Assembly (NCBI RefSeq): GCF_963678635.1
Contig: NC_087062.1
Location: forward strand, 34,385,651-34,449,650
Length of the DNA stretch: 64,000 nt
Source of the DNA: Symsagittifera roscoffensis
Lineage: Eukaryota > Xenacoelomorpha > Acoela > Convolutidae
Direction: 5' to 3'
Shown here piece after piece: positions 31,491-44,491 of this stretch (the first letter of the stretch is position 1; each line of letters begins with the position of its first letter). Both the position numbers and the translations under genes were made by a program. Under the pieces are notes generated by a model. That model was not told the origin of the DNA. It saw nothing but the letters and a program-made list of their open reading frames with translations, and made no database searches.

Positions 31491-33533
31491 TTAATGATTT
31501 TTGAGGTTCCAAAAAGATGAAATTCCTTATTCTTAATTATTTCTTGATTATTGCTTATTCTCAAATATTTAAGGATAACTTTGTGGTCAAGAAATATCTC
31601 AGCCTAAATTTTACAATTTATTCATCTTAATTGAGAGTCCAACAAGTGAAATAGTATATGTACTACTTCTGTGTACTACTTATTCAAATTATATTAAAAT
31701 GGATAAAAAATCAATAGAAAATTTACTTTGAATAACATGGATTCAAGCGAACTTAAAATGACTTAAAGTGCTTCAAAAAAAGTCGCTTAAAATCAAAACT
31801 GCTCTATGTTGATCTGTTAGAATTATTTTAAATTGATTTTTTTCAGAGTACGATCAAATCAAATCAAATCAGTTCTTTTTCAGATTCATTTTAATTAATA
31901 GATTCATCATTTTTCAGATTCATAAAATTGACGAATCCATCTCTGTCAGTGCGTGTAAGATAATGTTTTTTCTCAGGCGCTTAAACCAATTCAAAATTTA
32001 TGGAAAAAAATCAACAAAATGGAATCAGGGAAAAAAGTATCACTAGAAAAGATTGCAATTTTCCACTTTTACCTTTCTGAGAAGAAGCATTGGACCATAA
32101 AAACAAAAACAAGCTACAATTTCTGTTGAAAATCTTTTCGAAAATCTTTCGAGGAAAAAAAACCACTCCTACCATATGTATTTAAAACTCATTTAAAAAT
32201 ACAACAATAATAAAAAATGAACTGCGCGACTATGAACTGCGTGTCTATGAACTGCGCGACGTAAGACAACGACAAGACAACAAAAAAGACTTGAGTTTAA
32301 AACTGAAGTTTGTTAGTAGCACAGAGTCAATAAAACAAAAAAACTAAAGAAGAAGGAAGTTAGTAGAAATTAGTCATCAGCCATTGGCATAGACGTTTCA
32401 GTAAGCTCAAAACTTTACCGGTGCTTTCTCAAATCTTTCAAAACAGAGTAAGTTAGAAAATTGAGTAGGCTGTGAGTAAAGCAGATAATGTGGCAACTTT
32501 TGTAAATAGTTTGCAATAATTTTGTGCAGATAACAATCAACTGCTAGCCTTTATGAAATAAATTAATCGATATATTTTTCTATAAGGAAAATCAATTATA
32601 ATAGCGTGGTTTCAATTTGCGTGGTTTCAAAGTGTAATTATAATGAGAATTTGATTTACCACAAACCTTAGTATGGGTAACTTAGTTCGCAATAGGCTAA
32701 ACAGCAATAGCAGTCAGTTACCCGTAGCTAGTTGATTTTCTCTAAAAGATATGAAAATATGTTTTCTTTCACACGTTGGTTCTCAAATCTAACATTCATT
32801 ATTTCAGACCTTTGATGAGAATTTTTAAAAATCAGATCTCAAAATTGGATCTGCAATAAAAAATTTCAGATTTGAAACCAGTAAAAGAAACAGTTAAAAA
32901 ATAAACATTAAAAAATAACCATTAAAAAGTTCAGATTTGAAAAAAGATCTGAAATAACCCATTCTTCAAGTATCCACGCGTTATTTTAACTTTTCACAAC
33001 CCATTTCAGATTTGAAATTAAGATCTGAGAAAGATTAGATGAGATACATGACTTAGATCATTTACTAGAAACTGGTATGCATTCTCTCTTGCGTTGTAGT
33101 GGAGAAGGGCAGATCTTTTTTACATTGATTGAATACGCTGTATGATCCTGATTTATGGACGTTTGAATCAGATCCATTAAATGATTGAATGAATCAGATC
33201 CATTAAACGATTGAAAGATTGAAACTTACTGATCTGTATTGTTTCTTTACATATGTCTCCTGTGTCACTTCTAGTTTTCTAGATATATGTGTGGACAACA
33301 ATACATAACTTTGGAATGTGTATGCTTTTTTGCCAGATGTTTCTTCGTAGCTTCGAAAATGAGTTGGATTTTTCCATTATTGTATTTTTTACTGCTGAAA
33401 ACAGGTGCCAAAAAAACTTCAGAAAGTGGTACAGTGCTATATCAGAAGCAATATATCATGCTATATCATGATTTCGAAGACTTTTCTGTCAAGTGTTGAG
33501 CTTCAAAAACAATAAGAAACTTCCATTGTTGAT

Positions 33534-33733
33534 GAAAAACAGCAAATTTTCAAATAAAACAAAATCTGAAAACTGATATTACATATACGTACATACATAC
33601 ATACATACATACATACATACATACATACATACAAACATACATACATACATTCAAACATACATACATACATACATACATACATACATACATACATACATAC
33701 ATACATACATACGTACATACATACATACATACA

Positions 33734-33765
<32 letters not shown>

Positions 33766-35352
33766 AGCAAAATTTGTAGAGCTCCGGTTTTCATTTCCCC
33801 CAAGTTTTTTATTAAATTAAGAGAATGGTTGAAAGCAACAAAATTGAGTAAAATAAAAAGAAAAACAAAATCAAATGTGCAAATGATATTGTCTCTGTGG
33901 AAATTTGCATCTCAATAAAATGGAAACCCTGAATATTCCGATTGCATTTTCAGTTTTATAGAGCAGTAATAACATCAAAAAAATCCATGTAAAAAAAAAG
34001 ATTTTTTTTTTTTAATTAAATTCGAGATTTTTTGCGACTATGAACTGCGTGTCTATGAACTGCGTGACGTAAGACAACGACAAGACAACAAATTATGCTT
34101 CAAAAGACTTGAGTTTAAAACTGAAGTTTGCTAGTAGCACAGAGTCAATAAAACAAAAAAACTAAAGAAGAAGGAAGTTAGTAGAAATTAGTCATCAGCC
34201 ATTGGCATAGACGTTTCAGTAAGCTCAAAACTTTACCGGTGCTTTCTCAAATCTTTCAAAACAGAGTAAGTTTGAAAATTGAGTAGGCTGTGAGTAAAGC
34301 AGAAAATGTGGCAACTTTTGTAAATAGTTTGCAATAATTTTGTGCAGATAACAATCAACTGCTAGCCTTTATGAAATATATTAATCGATATATTTTTCTA
34401 AAGGGAAAATCAATTATAATAGCGTGGTTTCAAATTGCGTGGTTTCAAAGTGTAATTATAATGAGAATTTGATTTACCACAAACCTTAGTATGGGTAACT
34501 TAGTTCGCAATAGACTAAACAGCAATAGCAGTCAGTTACCCGTAGCTAATTGATTTTCTCCAAAAGATATGAAAATATGTTTTTCTTTCACACGTTGGTT
34601 CTCAAATCTAACATTCATTATTTCAGACCTTTGATGAGAATTTTTAAAAATCAGATCTCAAAATTGGATCTGCAATAAAAAATTTCAGATTTGAAACCAG
34701 TAAAAGAAACAGTTAAAAAATAAACATTAAAAAATAACCATTAAAAAGTTCAGATTTGAAAAAAGATCTGAAATAACCCATTCTTCAAGTATCCACGCGT
34801 TATTTTAACTTTTCACAACCCATTTCAGATTTGAAATTAAGATCTGAGAAAGATTAGATGAGATATATGACTTAGATCATTTACTAGAAACTGGTATGCA
34901 TTCTCTCTTGCGTTGTAGTGGAGAAGGGCAGATCTTTTTTACATTGATTGAATACGCTGTATGATCCTGATTTATGGACGTTTGAATCAGATTCATTAAA
35001 TGATTGAATGAATCAGATCCATTAAACGATTGAAAGATTGAAACTTACTGACCTGTTTTGTTTCTTTACATATGTCTCCTGTGTCACTTCTAGTTTTCTA
35101 GATATATGTGTGGACAACAATACATAACTTTGGAATGTGTATGCTTTTTTGCCAGATGTTTCTTCGTAGCTTCGAAAATGAGTTGGATTTTTCCATTATT
35201 GTATTTTTTACTGCTGAAAACAGGTACCAAAAAAACTTCATAAAGTGGTACAGTGCTATATCAGAAGCAATATATCATGCTATATCATGATTTCGAAGAC
35301 TTTTCTGTCAAGAGTTGAGCTTCAAAAACAATAAAAAACTTCCATTGTTGAT
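33534..35352 (+). repeat. Triplicated segment, unit 2 (internally deleted, 1819 bp)
   Basis: It matches unit 1 at both ends but jumps from TTCGAGATTTTTTG (34021-34035) straight to ACTATGAACTGCGTG, lacking about 2.66 kb including the fold-back repeat. The TTTACATA site at 35065-35072 is empty (no MITE). Confidence 0.85.
33585..33764 (+). repeat. (ATAC)n microsatellite in unit 2
   Basis: Tetranucleotide tract with interruptions ATTCAAAC and GTAC. The ATTCAAAC interruption is shared with unit 3 and not with unit 1. Confidence 0.95.
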
Positions 35353-35399
35353 GAAAAACAGCAAATTTTCAAATAAAACAAAATCTGAAAATTGATATA

Positions 35400-35533
35400 T
35401 GCATACATATACGTAAATACATACATACATACATACATACATACATACAAACATACATACATACATTCAAACATGCATACATACATACATACATACATAC
35501 ATACATACATACATACATACATACATACGTACA

Positions 35534-35564
<31 letters not shown>
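35400..35564 (+). repeat. (ATAC)n microsatellite in unit 3
   Basis: Same tract as in units 1 and 2, with the ATTCAAAC interruption also present in unit 2. Confidence 0.95.
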
Positions 35565-35565
<1 letters not shown>

Positions 35566-36209
35566 AGCAAAATTTGTAGAGCTCCGGTTTTCATTTCCCC
35601 CAAGTTTTTTATTAAATTAAGAGAATGGTTGAAAGCAACAAAATTGAGTAAAATAGAAAGAAAAACTAAATCAAATGTGCAAATGATATTGTCTCTGTGG
35701 AAATTTGCATCTCAATAAAATGGAAACCCTGAATATTCCGATTGCATTTTAAGTTTTATAGAGCAGTAATAACATCAAAAAAATCCATGTAACAAAAAGA
35801 ATTTTTTTTTTTAAATTAAATTCGAGATTTTTTGTAAAATTCGTCCCCCTATACGCCATATAAAGCACAAAATGATAGATTTTGCTCTTTATAATTAATC
35901 ATTTAAATTAAATAAGCTTCTTTCAGCCAATTTTGAACTATTTCAACTAACTTGGAACGAAATATATCGCGCGTTAATTGTCCCAAATTGGCCAAAATGG
36001 CAATCCCCCATTAACCCCCATAAATTTACAAAAAAAAGAGGACAAGTGAAAATTGTTTTCAAATTTAAGCTCAAGACAACAAAATTTTTGAATGATAAAA
36101 AAATTAGTCTGAAGAAAAAAAACCACCCCGAGCACAAATATTCTGTTACTTTCGTTATGAAAGTCGGAACAATAAAAATTTATTATACTGGAGTTTTAGT
36201 GTTTCTATC

Positions 36210-37755
36210 TATAAAATTGAACAAAACTGCAAGTATCAGGGCGAATTACTCAATAATACGACTGCTTTTTGAGGTTTATGGAGCAGTAATAACCTTAAAA
36301 AAATTAAATGCAAAAAAAAACTTTTTTTCTAAAATTTGAAATTTTTTATGAAAATCATTACCCCACACGCCATATAAAGTAAAAAAAAACGACAAATTTC
36401 GCTCCTTGTAACAAATCACTTATGGCATATAAACTTCTTTCAACCAATTTGGAACGATTGGTATGACGGATTAAATCTCCGCTACACGTTAATAGCGCGA
36501 AATATATCGCGCGTTAATTGTCACAAAATTGGCCAAATTGGCAATCTTTAAACCCAAATAACTTTACGAAAAATAATCACAGGTGAAATATATTTTCAAA
36601 TTTAAGCTCAGGACGGCAATACTTTTTGAATGACATGAAAAAGTTTTGCCAAAAGTGGCTAGTTAAAAAGTCGAAATCTGTCAGAAGAAAGTTAAAAAGC
36701 TAGTTAAAAAGTGAAAAACCCACCCCGAGCACAAATGTTTCGTTACTTTCGTATCGAAAGTCCAAACAAAAACAAGCGATTACAATTAATTTTGAATGGA
36801 TTTTAATGTTTTAGTGAGTAGTAGCACTATAATCTATTTTTAATTGATCGTAATCAAATATTTTCACATCATAGACATTGGAAATAAAATTCAAAATTAT
36901 TCAATTTTTATCTATGGAACGCCAGTGCCGGCGCAAACTCGAAAAAAGATGTTTTGAACAAAGGGTGGTATTTTTACTAACTGTTAATTTTACCAAATAG
37001 CCTGACACAATTTCATTGTGTAAAAATTAACCGCACTGATGAAAACGAATTTGGATCGCATTTAACCAAATCTAAATCAATTTTATATTAATCCAAGTTG
37101 ATTTACTATGTACGAATAAGAAAACAAAATCGATTTTGAGTTGAGTCAAATTGTTCTGTCTTGAAAATGTGTTTTGATTGCTAGTAGTGAAGTCCTTCTG
37201 AATCTTATTGTTCCGACTTTCGATACGAAAGTAACGGAATATTTGTGCTCGGGGTGGGTTTGTTTTTTCTTCAGACAAATTTCGACTTTTTAACTAGCCA
37301 TTTTTGACGGAATTTTTTTATATCATTCAAAAGGTATTGTTGTTTTGAGCTTAAATTTGAAAAGATATTTTACCTGTGATCATTTTTTGTAAAGTTATGA
37401 GGGTTTAAAGATTGCCATTTTGGCCATTTTGACCAATTTGGGACAATTAACTCGCGATATAATTCGCGCTAATAACACGTAAGCGGATATTTAATCTGTC
37501 TTAAAAATCGTTCCAAATTGGTTGAACGAAGCTTATTTGCCATAATTGATTTGTTACAAGGAACGAAATCTATCTTTTTGTACTTTATATGGCGTGTGGG
37601 GGGATGATTTTCATAAAAAAGTTTCAAATTTTAGAAAAAAATTTCTTATTATATTTTCTTTGATTTAGTTTTTGTAATATTTTTACTGCTGCTCCATAGA
37701 CCTTAAAAGGCAGTCGGAACATTCAGGGCTTCACCCTAATACGAGCAGTCTTGTT
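36210..37755. repeat. Long inverted repeat (fold-back element) in unit 3
   Basis: Second copy of the structure described at 29950-31490, with the same arms and spacer, nearly identical by eye. Confidence 0.65.
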
Positions 37756-39521
37756 AAAATTAATGATTTTTGAGGTTCCAAAAAGATGAACTTCGTTATT
37801 CTTAATTATTTCTTGATTATTGCTTATTCTCAAATATTTAAGGATAACTTAGTGGTCAAGAAATATCTCAGCCTAAATTTTACATTTTATTCATCTTAAT
37901 TGAGAGTCCACCAAGTGAAATAGTATATGTACTAGTTCTGTGTACTATTTATTCAAATTATATTAAAATGGATAAAAAATCAATAGAAAATTTACTTTGA
38001 ATAACATGGATTCAAGCGAACTTAAAATGACTTAAAGTGCTTCAAAAAAAGTCGCTTAAAATCAAAACTGCTCTATGTTGATCTGTTAGAATTATTTTAA
38101 ATTGATTTTTTTCAGAGTACGATCAAATCAAATCAAATCAGTTCTTTTTCAGATTCATTTTAATTAATAGATTCATCATTTTTCAGATTCATAAAATTGA
38201 CGAATCCATCTCTGTCAGTGCGTGTAAGATAATGTTTTTTCTCAGGCGCTTAAACCAATTCAAAATTTATGAAAAAATCCACAAAATGGAATCAGGGAAA
38301 AAAGTATCACTAAAAAAGATTGCAATTTTCCACTTTTACCTTTCTGAGAAGAAGCATTGGACCATAAAAACAAAAACAAGCTACAATTTCTGTCGAAAAT
38401 CTTTTCGAAAATCTTTCGAGGAAAAAAGACCACTCCTACCATATGTATTTAAAACTCATCAAAAAATAGAACAATAATAAAAATTGAACTGCGCGACTAT
38501 GAACTGCGTGTCTATGAACTGCGCGACGTAAGACAACGACAAGACAACAAATTTTTCTTCGAAAGACTTGAGTTTAAAACTGAAGTTTGTTAGTAGCACA
38601 GAGTCAATAAAACAAAAAAAATTAAAGAAGAAGGAAGTTAGTAGAAATTAGTCATCAGCCATTGGCATAGACGTTTCAGTAAGCTCAAAACTTTACCGGT
38701 GCTTTCTCAAATCTTTCAAAACAGAGTAAGTTAGAAAATTGAGTAGGCTGTGAGTAAAGCAGATAATGTGGCAACTTTTGTAAATAGTTTGCAATAATTT
38801 TGTTCAGATAACAATCAACTGCTAGCCTTTATGAAATATATTAATAGATATATTTTTCTATAAGAAAAATCAATAATAATAGCGTGGTTTCAAATTGCGT
38901 GGTTTCAAAGTGTAATTATAATGAGAATTTTTTTACCACAAACCTTAGTATGGGTAAGTTATTTCGCAATAGACTAAACAGCAATAGCAGTCAGTTACCC
39001 GTAGCTAGTTGATTTTCTCTAAAAGATATGAAAATATGTTTTTCTTTCACACGTTGGTTCTCAAATCTAACATTCATTATTTCAGACCTTTGATGAGAAT
39101 TTTTAAAAATCAGATCTCAAAATTGGATCTGCAATAAAAAATTTCAGATTTGAATAACCATTAAAAAAATAATTAAAAATAACCATTAAAAAGTTCAGAT
39201 TTGAAAAAAGATCTGAAATAACCCATTCTTCAAGTATCCACGCGTTATTTTAAATTTTCACAACCCATTTCAGATTTGAAATTAAGATCTGAGAAAAATT
39301 AGATGAGATATATACATGACTTAGATCATTTACTAGAAACTGGTATGCTTTCTCTCTTGCGTTGTAGTGGAGAAGGGCAGATCGTTTTTACATTGATTGA
39401 ATACGCCGTAGAATCCTGATTTATGGACGTTTGAATCAGATCCATTAAATGATTGAATGAATCAGATCCATTAAACGATTGAAAGATTGAAACTTACTGA
39501 CCTGTATTGTTTCTTTACATA

Positions 39522-39948
39522 CAGGGGTGGATCTAGGATTTTCTCGAGGGGGGGGGGGGGGGCGGATTTTCAAAAATTTTCGAAAGTTTTGACCATTTTT
39601 TTTTTAGGTCGATCAGATTGATTTTCCGAGCTCTCCTAAAGCAGTAAAAAGACCCTGTTTTGGCCAAATTTTCCGTGCCGCAGGCAATTTTTTGAAAAAA
39701 CAGGTCAAAAAAGCCGTTTTTTGGCACTTTTTGAAAAATTTTGACAAAAAACGCGTTTTTTTTGGCGCGCGCTCCCCCTCAAAATTAGTATATATTGGCG
39801 CCCAAGGCGCCTTTAGAAAAGTTTTAGGGTCGGTTGGTCAAAAATGGATTTCTTAAAAAGTACCAAAGGGGGGACCCTTTAGGTTGGCAGGGGTTCGAAT
39901 CCCTGAAGAGGAGGGCGTCCGCCCCCCGCCCCCCTAAATCTGCCCCTG
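39522..39948 (+). mobile_element. hAT-type MITE, complete, with 8-bp target duplication
   Basis: The element starts CAGGGGTGGATCTAGG and ends CCCTAAATCTGCCCCTG, giving imperfect terminal inverted repeats of about 16 bp. It is flanked by TTTACATA on both sides (39514-39521 and 39949-39956). The 8-bp duplication and CAGGGG terminus are hallmarks of hAT elements. It has no transposase, so it is non-autonomous. Units 1 and 2 of the triplication show the same site unoccupied. Confidence 0.92.
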
Positions 39949-40238
39949 TTTACATATGCCTCCTGTGTCACTTCTAGTTTTCTATATATATGTGTGGACA
40001 ACAATACAAAATTCTGGAATGTGTATGCTTTTTTGCCAGATGTTTCTTCGCAGCTTCGAAAATGAGTTGGATCTTTCCACTTTTGTATTTTTTACTGCTG
40101 AAAAACAGGTACCAAAAAAACTTCAGAAAGTGGAACAGTGCTATATCAGAAAGCAATATATCATGCTATATCATGATTTCGAAGACTTTTCTGTCAAGAG
40201 TTGAGCTTCAAAAACAATAAGAAACTTCCATTGTTGAT

Positions 40239-43200
40239 GAAAATCAGTTAAAATGAATTTTTTTGCTTTTCGGAAGTAAAACCACCACAAAATTTAATGT
40301 GCTGGAAGATTTTATTTTAGTCCTTGTTTAAGCTAGCAAAATTAACTTAGCTCTTGTAATTGAAAGATTTTAATCAAAGGTTTCTTCCAATCTTGCTTCC
40401 TAAACCTCCATTTCATCAATAGCATCCGGCATTTTAGGTTTTCATCAGCTAATTGACAAGACACCAGATGTTCTTCTTTTGCTATTATCTTGTGATTTTT
40501 CCAGTTTTTTTGTTCCTACTACTGAAATTGGGGAGAACGTTTGTTTTCTCGTGAGGTTCAGCTTTGCTGTTTTTCCCCGCAAAATCAGGTGCCTTAAAAA
40601 ATCAATGTAATAAGTCGATTAAAATATTGTATTAAGGCCCTTTCAGTCATAATTCAATAGAGATCAAAAAAATTTCAAAAAGAAATCTTCATGTCCAGAA
40701 AAATCATTTAGAACTTTGTATTTTTTCTGCCTAAAATCGAAAATTTGAAGCAAGGGAGCAGGCTTATATTCAAGCCGTGAAAACTTAGTTTAACTCCCAG
40801 AAGTGTTTTTTAATGCTTTTAGCGTCTTCTTGTGGGTAATAAAAAAAAATTCAAAGTTTCTGTAAGAATGTTGAAAGCTTTTGTTTTTAAAATATGCTGC
40901 TTGTGATTTTTAACTAGCAAATTTGGATCAGATTTTTACTGCAATCCAGCATTTTTTGACATCTTGAGCCTAAATGGAAAAAAAATATTGCAACTAACCA
41001 TCTTTTTTTTTCAAATAATGGCAGTTATAAAAAAAAACAGTTACGCTTAATTGGAGGAACTGGCGCGCGATTGTCTCATCAAGTAAACGACTATTCAATC
41101 CGGTTCAGAAGTTGTTCCAATTTGATTTCAGGTAAGCTTCGGCGAAATTTTAACAAGTTGCAAGACGCTTACAAGAATGTTCGCAAAGCCTTAAATTTTC
41201 AATTTCCTTTTAACTGGTCTCAACTATTTTCTTGTAGTTGAAATATTGACAACCCGGGTTGATAACAAAAAATTTTTAGACAATTTTAAAAATTTGGAAA
41301 AGTCATCAGACGTACAAATTCTAAACGTACAAAACCTAAAAAAAACTTCTTTTTTATTGTATACGGTTTGAACGCTTCTCTTGCTCAAAAGCTCATGATT
41401 GAAAAACGTGACCTGTTTTTTTGGACAAGTTCGATTTGTTTTTGCCATACAGAACACAAACTTATAGAATTCTTGCTAACACAAAAGTACAGTCCCATTT
41501 GATTACCTTGTTTAAAAAACTTAGCATGAATCACATTTAAGTTAAAAACGCAAAATTTTGCACGCACAAACTGATGGAAAAAATTTTTTCAGAGCGTAGA
41601 AGCTTTTTTTCAAGACAAAAAAAATAAAAAATAATTTTTTTTCTTAGGAATTTCACCACGAACATTTTTTTGGAATGTTTACCAAAAAGTTATCTATAAG
41701 TTAAGAACAACAGGTTTGATTTTTTTGAGTTTTGTGTCCAACCTTAAGCAATTAAAACAAATAAGCAGGTTTGTAATTGGGCTATAAACGCCTAATCAAG
41801 CCATGAAAATTAAGATTTTCTCCACTAAATTTGTTTTCAAAGTTTTTCTCGCGTTTAAAAAATTTAAAAAAAAAACAAACATTTCAAAGTTTCAAAAGTT
41901 GCTCGTTATTTTTTGTCAAATAAACTTCCACTTTTAAACAAGTATTTTTTGAATTGTACTTTTTGGACCATTGGAAATTTGAAAATTATTGTCGACTTAA
42001 GATCAAGTTTAAAAAACCATTCCTGTTGTAGTACTTTTTGTAAAGTTATGGCGTTTTGAAATTTGCCATAGAGGCTTATTTGGAATCAACGGCGATCGAC
42101 ATGATTTTTTGTATTAAAGCGTAAGCGTTTACTTAAGCAGGCTCAGATTTTGCTCCAATTTGGTTGTTAGAAAACTTGTACGTGCTTTTTACACGTTGCT
42201 AGACGCTTACAAGATTGCTCATAAAATATGGGTTTTTCGAATGAGATTGCTCGCGAAGAATAAAGAATAATTAATAAATTACGCTTTTCAACAAAATACT
42301 ACAAAATTTTTTAAAAGTTACAACTATTTACAAAAATGTGATTTTTCAGATTGCGCTTCAAAAATTCTGGAAAATGCATTTATCAAACATCTTCAAGAAT
42401 TTTGTTCTTAGCGGCAGCAGCAGAAAAAAGGTTTTGCTGGATATATTTCGTACTTCTTTTTTACTTGGAATACCGATTCACCTGTTCTTTCATGACGCAA
42501 TAAGGGCAAAAGCATGTCGCAGAGATAACTTGGCATTTGATAATTTTGCAAAATCCTGAGCACTAAAACTTTCAACCTTTTTTAAATTGGTCTGGAATAA
42601 TTTTTGATAATTGAAATATTGACAACCCGCGGTGTTTAAGTGGTCTTTTAAGTGGTTTTTCTACATTTTTAAAAACAAAATATGGAAAAACGTTTAACAG
42701 ACAATTTATACAATTTGAAACCTACAGAAATTACATGAAAACTCTATGGCCGTATGCTTCTTTTAATGAACATTGTACGATAAGAATTTTTCAATATATA
42801 AAACTTTTATGACTAGCGTTTTTCCTAAGATGAATTTCGAATTTCGTTTTTATTTTCCAAGTTTTTTTTTGTTGTCGGAGCTTTCTAAGCTACTTGCACA
42901 GCAACCGGCTATCGTTAATCTCACCCATAGCTGTCTCATCTATGCATCATTTCACATTAGTAAAAATGATCTATCATCAATATCATTTTCTTAATTGTTT
43001 CAAAATCTTATCAGCTAGAGAAGAAATAATTAAAATTATCAGCGGTTTGATTGATTGAAACAGTGCTCAATTAAGGGAAAGCTGAGAACAACAACTTCTA
43101 GACAAGCAGCAAATGCTGATTCTTTATCAAAACTGCACTGATTCGGAGTGGTCTGATAGGCCAAAAATATGAACAAAAAGTTGTACCAATTTGAATAACA

Positions 43201-43353
43201 ATTAGTCGACTCTCGGCGGTTGATAAAGATGAAAAGTTAAGTGAATACTTTGCATTTCCTCAATTTTGCTTAGAAGAAATAGTCACCTCTATTGCTCAAA
43301 CTTTCTGATAAACGTGAAAGGTTGTAACGCGAAAAGTTGTAAATCGTCTAATT
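40239..43353. other. AT-rich region with degenerate dispersed repeats
   Basis: No convincing gene. The stretch 40490-40690 resembles 49110-49280 and 53700-53820 (shared words: a pyrimidine tract then CAGGT, and ATTAAGGCCCTTTCAGTC-like sequence). 41000-41180 and 42030-42230 share a degenerate block ending AGACGCTTACAAGA. 42860-42920 resembles 49530-49580 and 54340-54390 (CTTGCACAGCAACCGGCTATC type). These look like remains of one or two old repeat families. ORFs at 42338-42559 and 42773-42994 have no family features. Confidence 0.5.
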
Positions 43354-43548
43354 ATGTCTCGCGATTCTTTTTCGAGCGTAGCATATGGGAGTGGCGAGGA
43401 GCTTCTAGAATATCTTTTGGAATTGCAATCAAATCTTCAGGAAAATGATTTAACCGCTGACCAGAAACAAGTGATTGCTTCGATGCTTCTGACTACACAA
43501 GACGCATCAAAGGAAAACGAAATTATTGTGGTTATCGAGCTATTATTA
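43354..43548 (+). CDS. Candidate first coding exon, unknown protein
   Basis: An ATG at 43354 opens 65 codons that end exactly at a TTA|GTAAGT donor (43549), phase 0. The product begins MSRDSFSSVAYGSGEELLEY, and is acidic and predicted helical (LLELQSNLQENDL, ADQKQVIASMLL, ENEIIVVIELLL). Base composition here is more balanced than in the surrounding DNA, as in real exons. I recognise no family. A CGAC-rich repeat element begins about 50 bases into the intron, and no following exon can be picked with confidence; the GC-rich remnant at 47.2-47.9 kb is a weak candidate. Confidence 0.4.
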
Positions 43549-43595
43549 GTAAGTAGATGGGTTGAGGTTTTGACCCCTTTATTTAAACAAGGTTT

Positions 43596-44491
43596 CCGGG
43601 TTGAGGTGTTCGAATTATATTTAGAACGAATTCTGTCGAACTCACGGATGTAGGTCGACGCAAAATCCGTGGTCGAAAACCCGTGAGCCATTTTGGTCGA
43701 CCACAACAAACCTTATTTCCAGTTATAGTCGAACACAATAATCAACACATAATTGTCGAAAAATAGGGCAAACGCTATTTCGAGCCTTAGTCGAACACAA
43801 AATCAAATATAAAGTCGAACACAGAGAAAGCTCGAAGCATAGTCGAGCACAAAGTGTGGTCAAAACATGCTCAAATGCAAGATCAACAAAGTTTCTAAAC
43901 TTAGACGAACTCAAGAAACGGACTAAAAACATGATCTCAGACAAAATTCCGAGAAGCGATCTTTCGCCATTAAAAGTAACTATATTATAAAAATAAAGTT
44001 TTGATGTACAAAAAATGAAATTCTGAAAATGTTATTCAACTTATTTTACTAGTTGTTGATGAAAAACATCAATGATGTTAAATTTTTGAGTTGCATAAAT
44101 TATACAGATTCTGAAAAAAATATTTGGCCAAAACAAAACCAGCAGTTTGAGTCGAGTCGGTCGAAAAATAAAAAACATAAAACACTTGGGTCGAAAACGG
44201 TCGAAGACATTTTTTCTTTGGTCGAGTCGGTCGAGACCTAACTAGCTTGGTTAAAGCCGGTCAAAATATAACACGCTTCAATCGAAAACAGTCGAATACA
44301 CTTTCTTTTGGTTGAAATATAGCCAGTTTGGTTCGAGTCGGTCGAAACATAGCGCGCTCGGGTTTCGAACGCAGTCTTTAAAAAATTTCATTCAGACTAG
44401 TCCGTCGAAAAATAGCCATTTTTATTCAAGTCGATTGAAACATAGCTATTTATTGTCAAGTCGGTCGAACACAACTGGAACACCTCAACTT
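43596..44491. mobile_element. CGAC-rich element with terminal inverted repeats, copy 1
   Basis: The left end is CCGGGTTGAGGTGTTCGAA and the right end CTGGAACACCTCAACTT, so TTGAGGTGTT is inverted at the two ends. The interior is filled with diverged repeats of GTCGAACACA, AGTCGAGCACAAAG and GGTCGAGTCGGTCGA words. There is no coding. It belongs with the elements at 50150, 55158 and 58901. Confidence 0.6.

Larger units (their letters stand above)
29117..33533 (+). repeat. Triplicated segment, unit 1 (4417 bp)
   Basis: It starts at GAAAAACAGCAAATTTTCAA and ends at TTCCATTGTTGAT, where unit 2 begins at once. It contains an (ATAC)n tract, a fold-back inverted repeat, an ACTGCGCGAC-type motif set near 32220 and a TTTACATA site at 33246-33253. 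No gene is recognised; ORFs inside are short and not shared in frame between units. Confidence 0.85.
35353..40238 (+). repeat. Triplicated segment, unit 3 (4886 bp, carries a MITE)
   Basis: It is collinear with unit 1 over its whole length and contains the fold-back repeat (about 36210-37755). It is longer by the 427-bp hAT MITE at 39522-39948 plus the duplicated 8-bp target. After 40238 the sequence leaves the repeat (GAAAATCAG instead of GAAAAACAGC). Confidence 0.85.

Noticed and set aside
29060-35603. Long Met-Tyr-Val-Cys and His-Thr-Tyr-Ile repeat ORFs at the microsatellites
   Set aside because: They are translations of (ATAC)n in all frames and both strands; not genes.
39892-39902. Pol III B-box (GGTTCGAATCC) in a MITE, suggesting a tRNA-derived SINE
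   Set aside because: The other MITE copies differ at this site and no A-box or tRNA fold is seen; the terminal repeats and 8-bp target duplication mark a DNA transposon.
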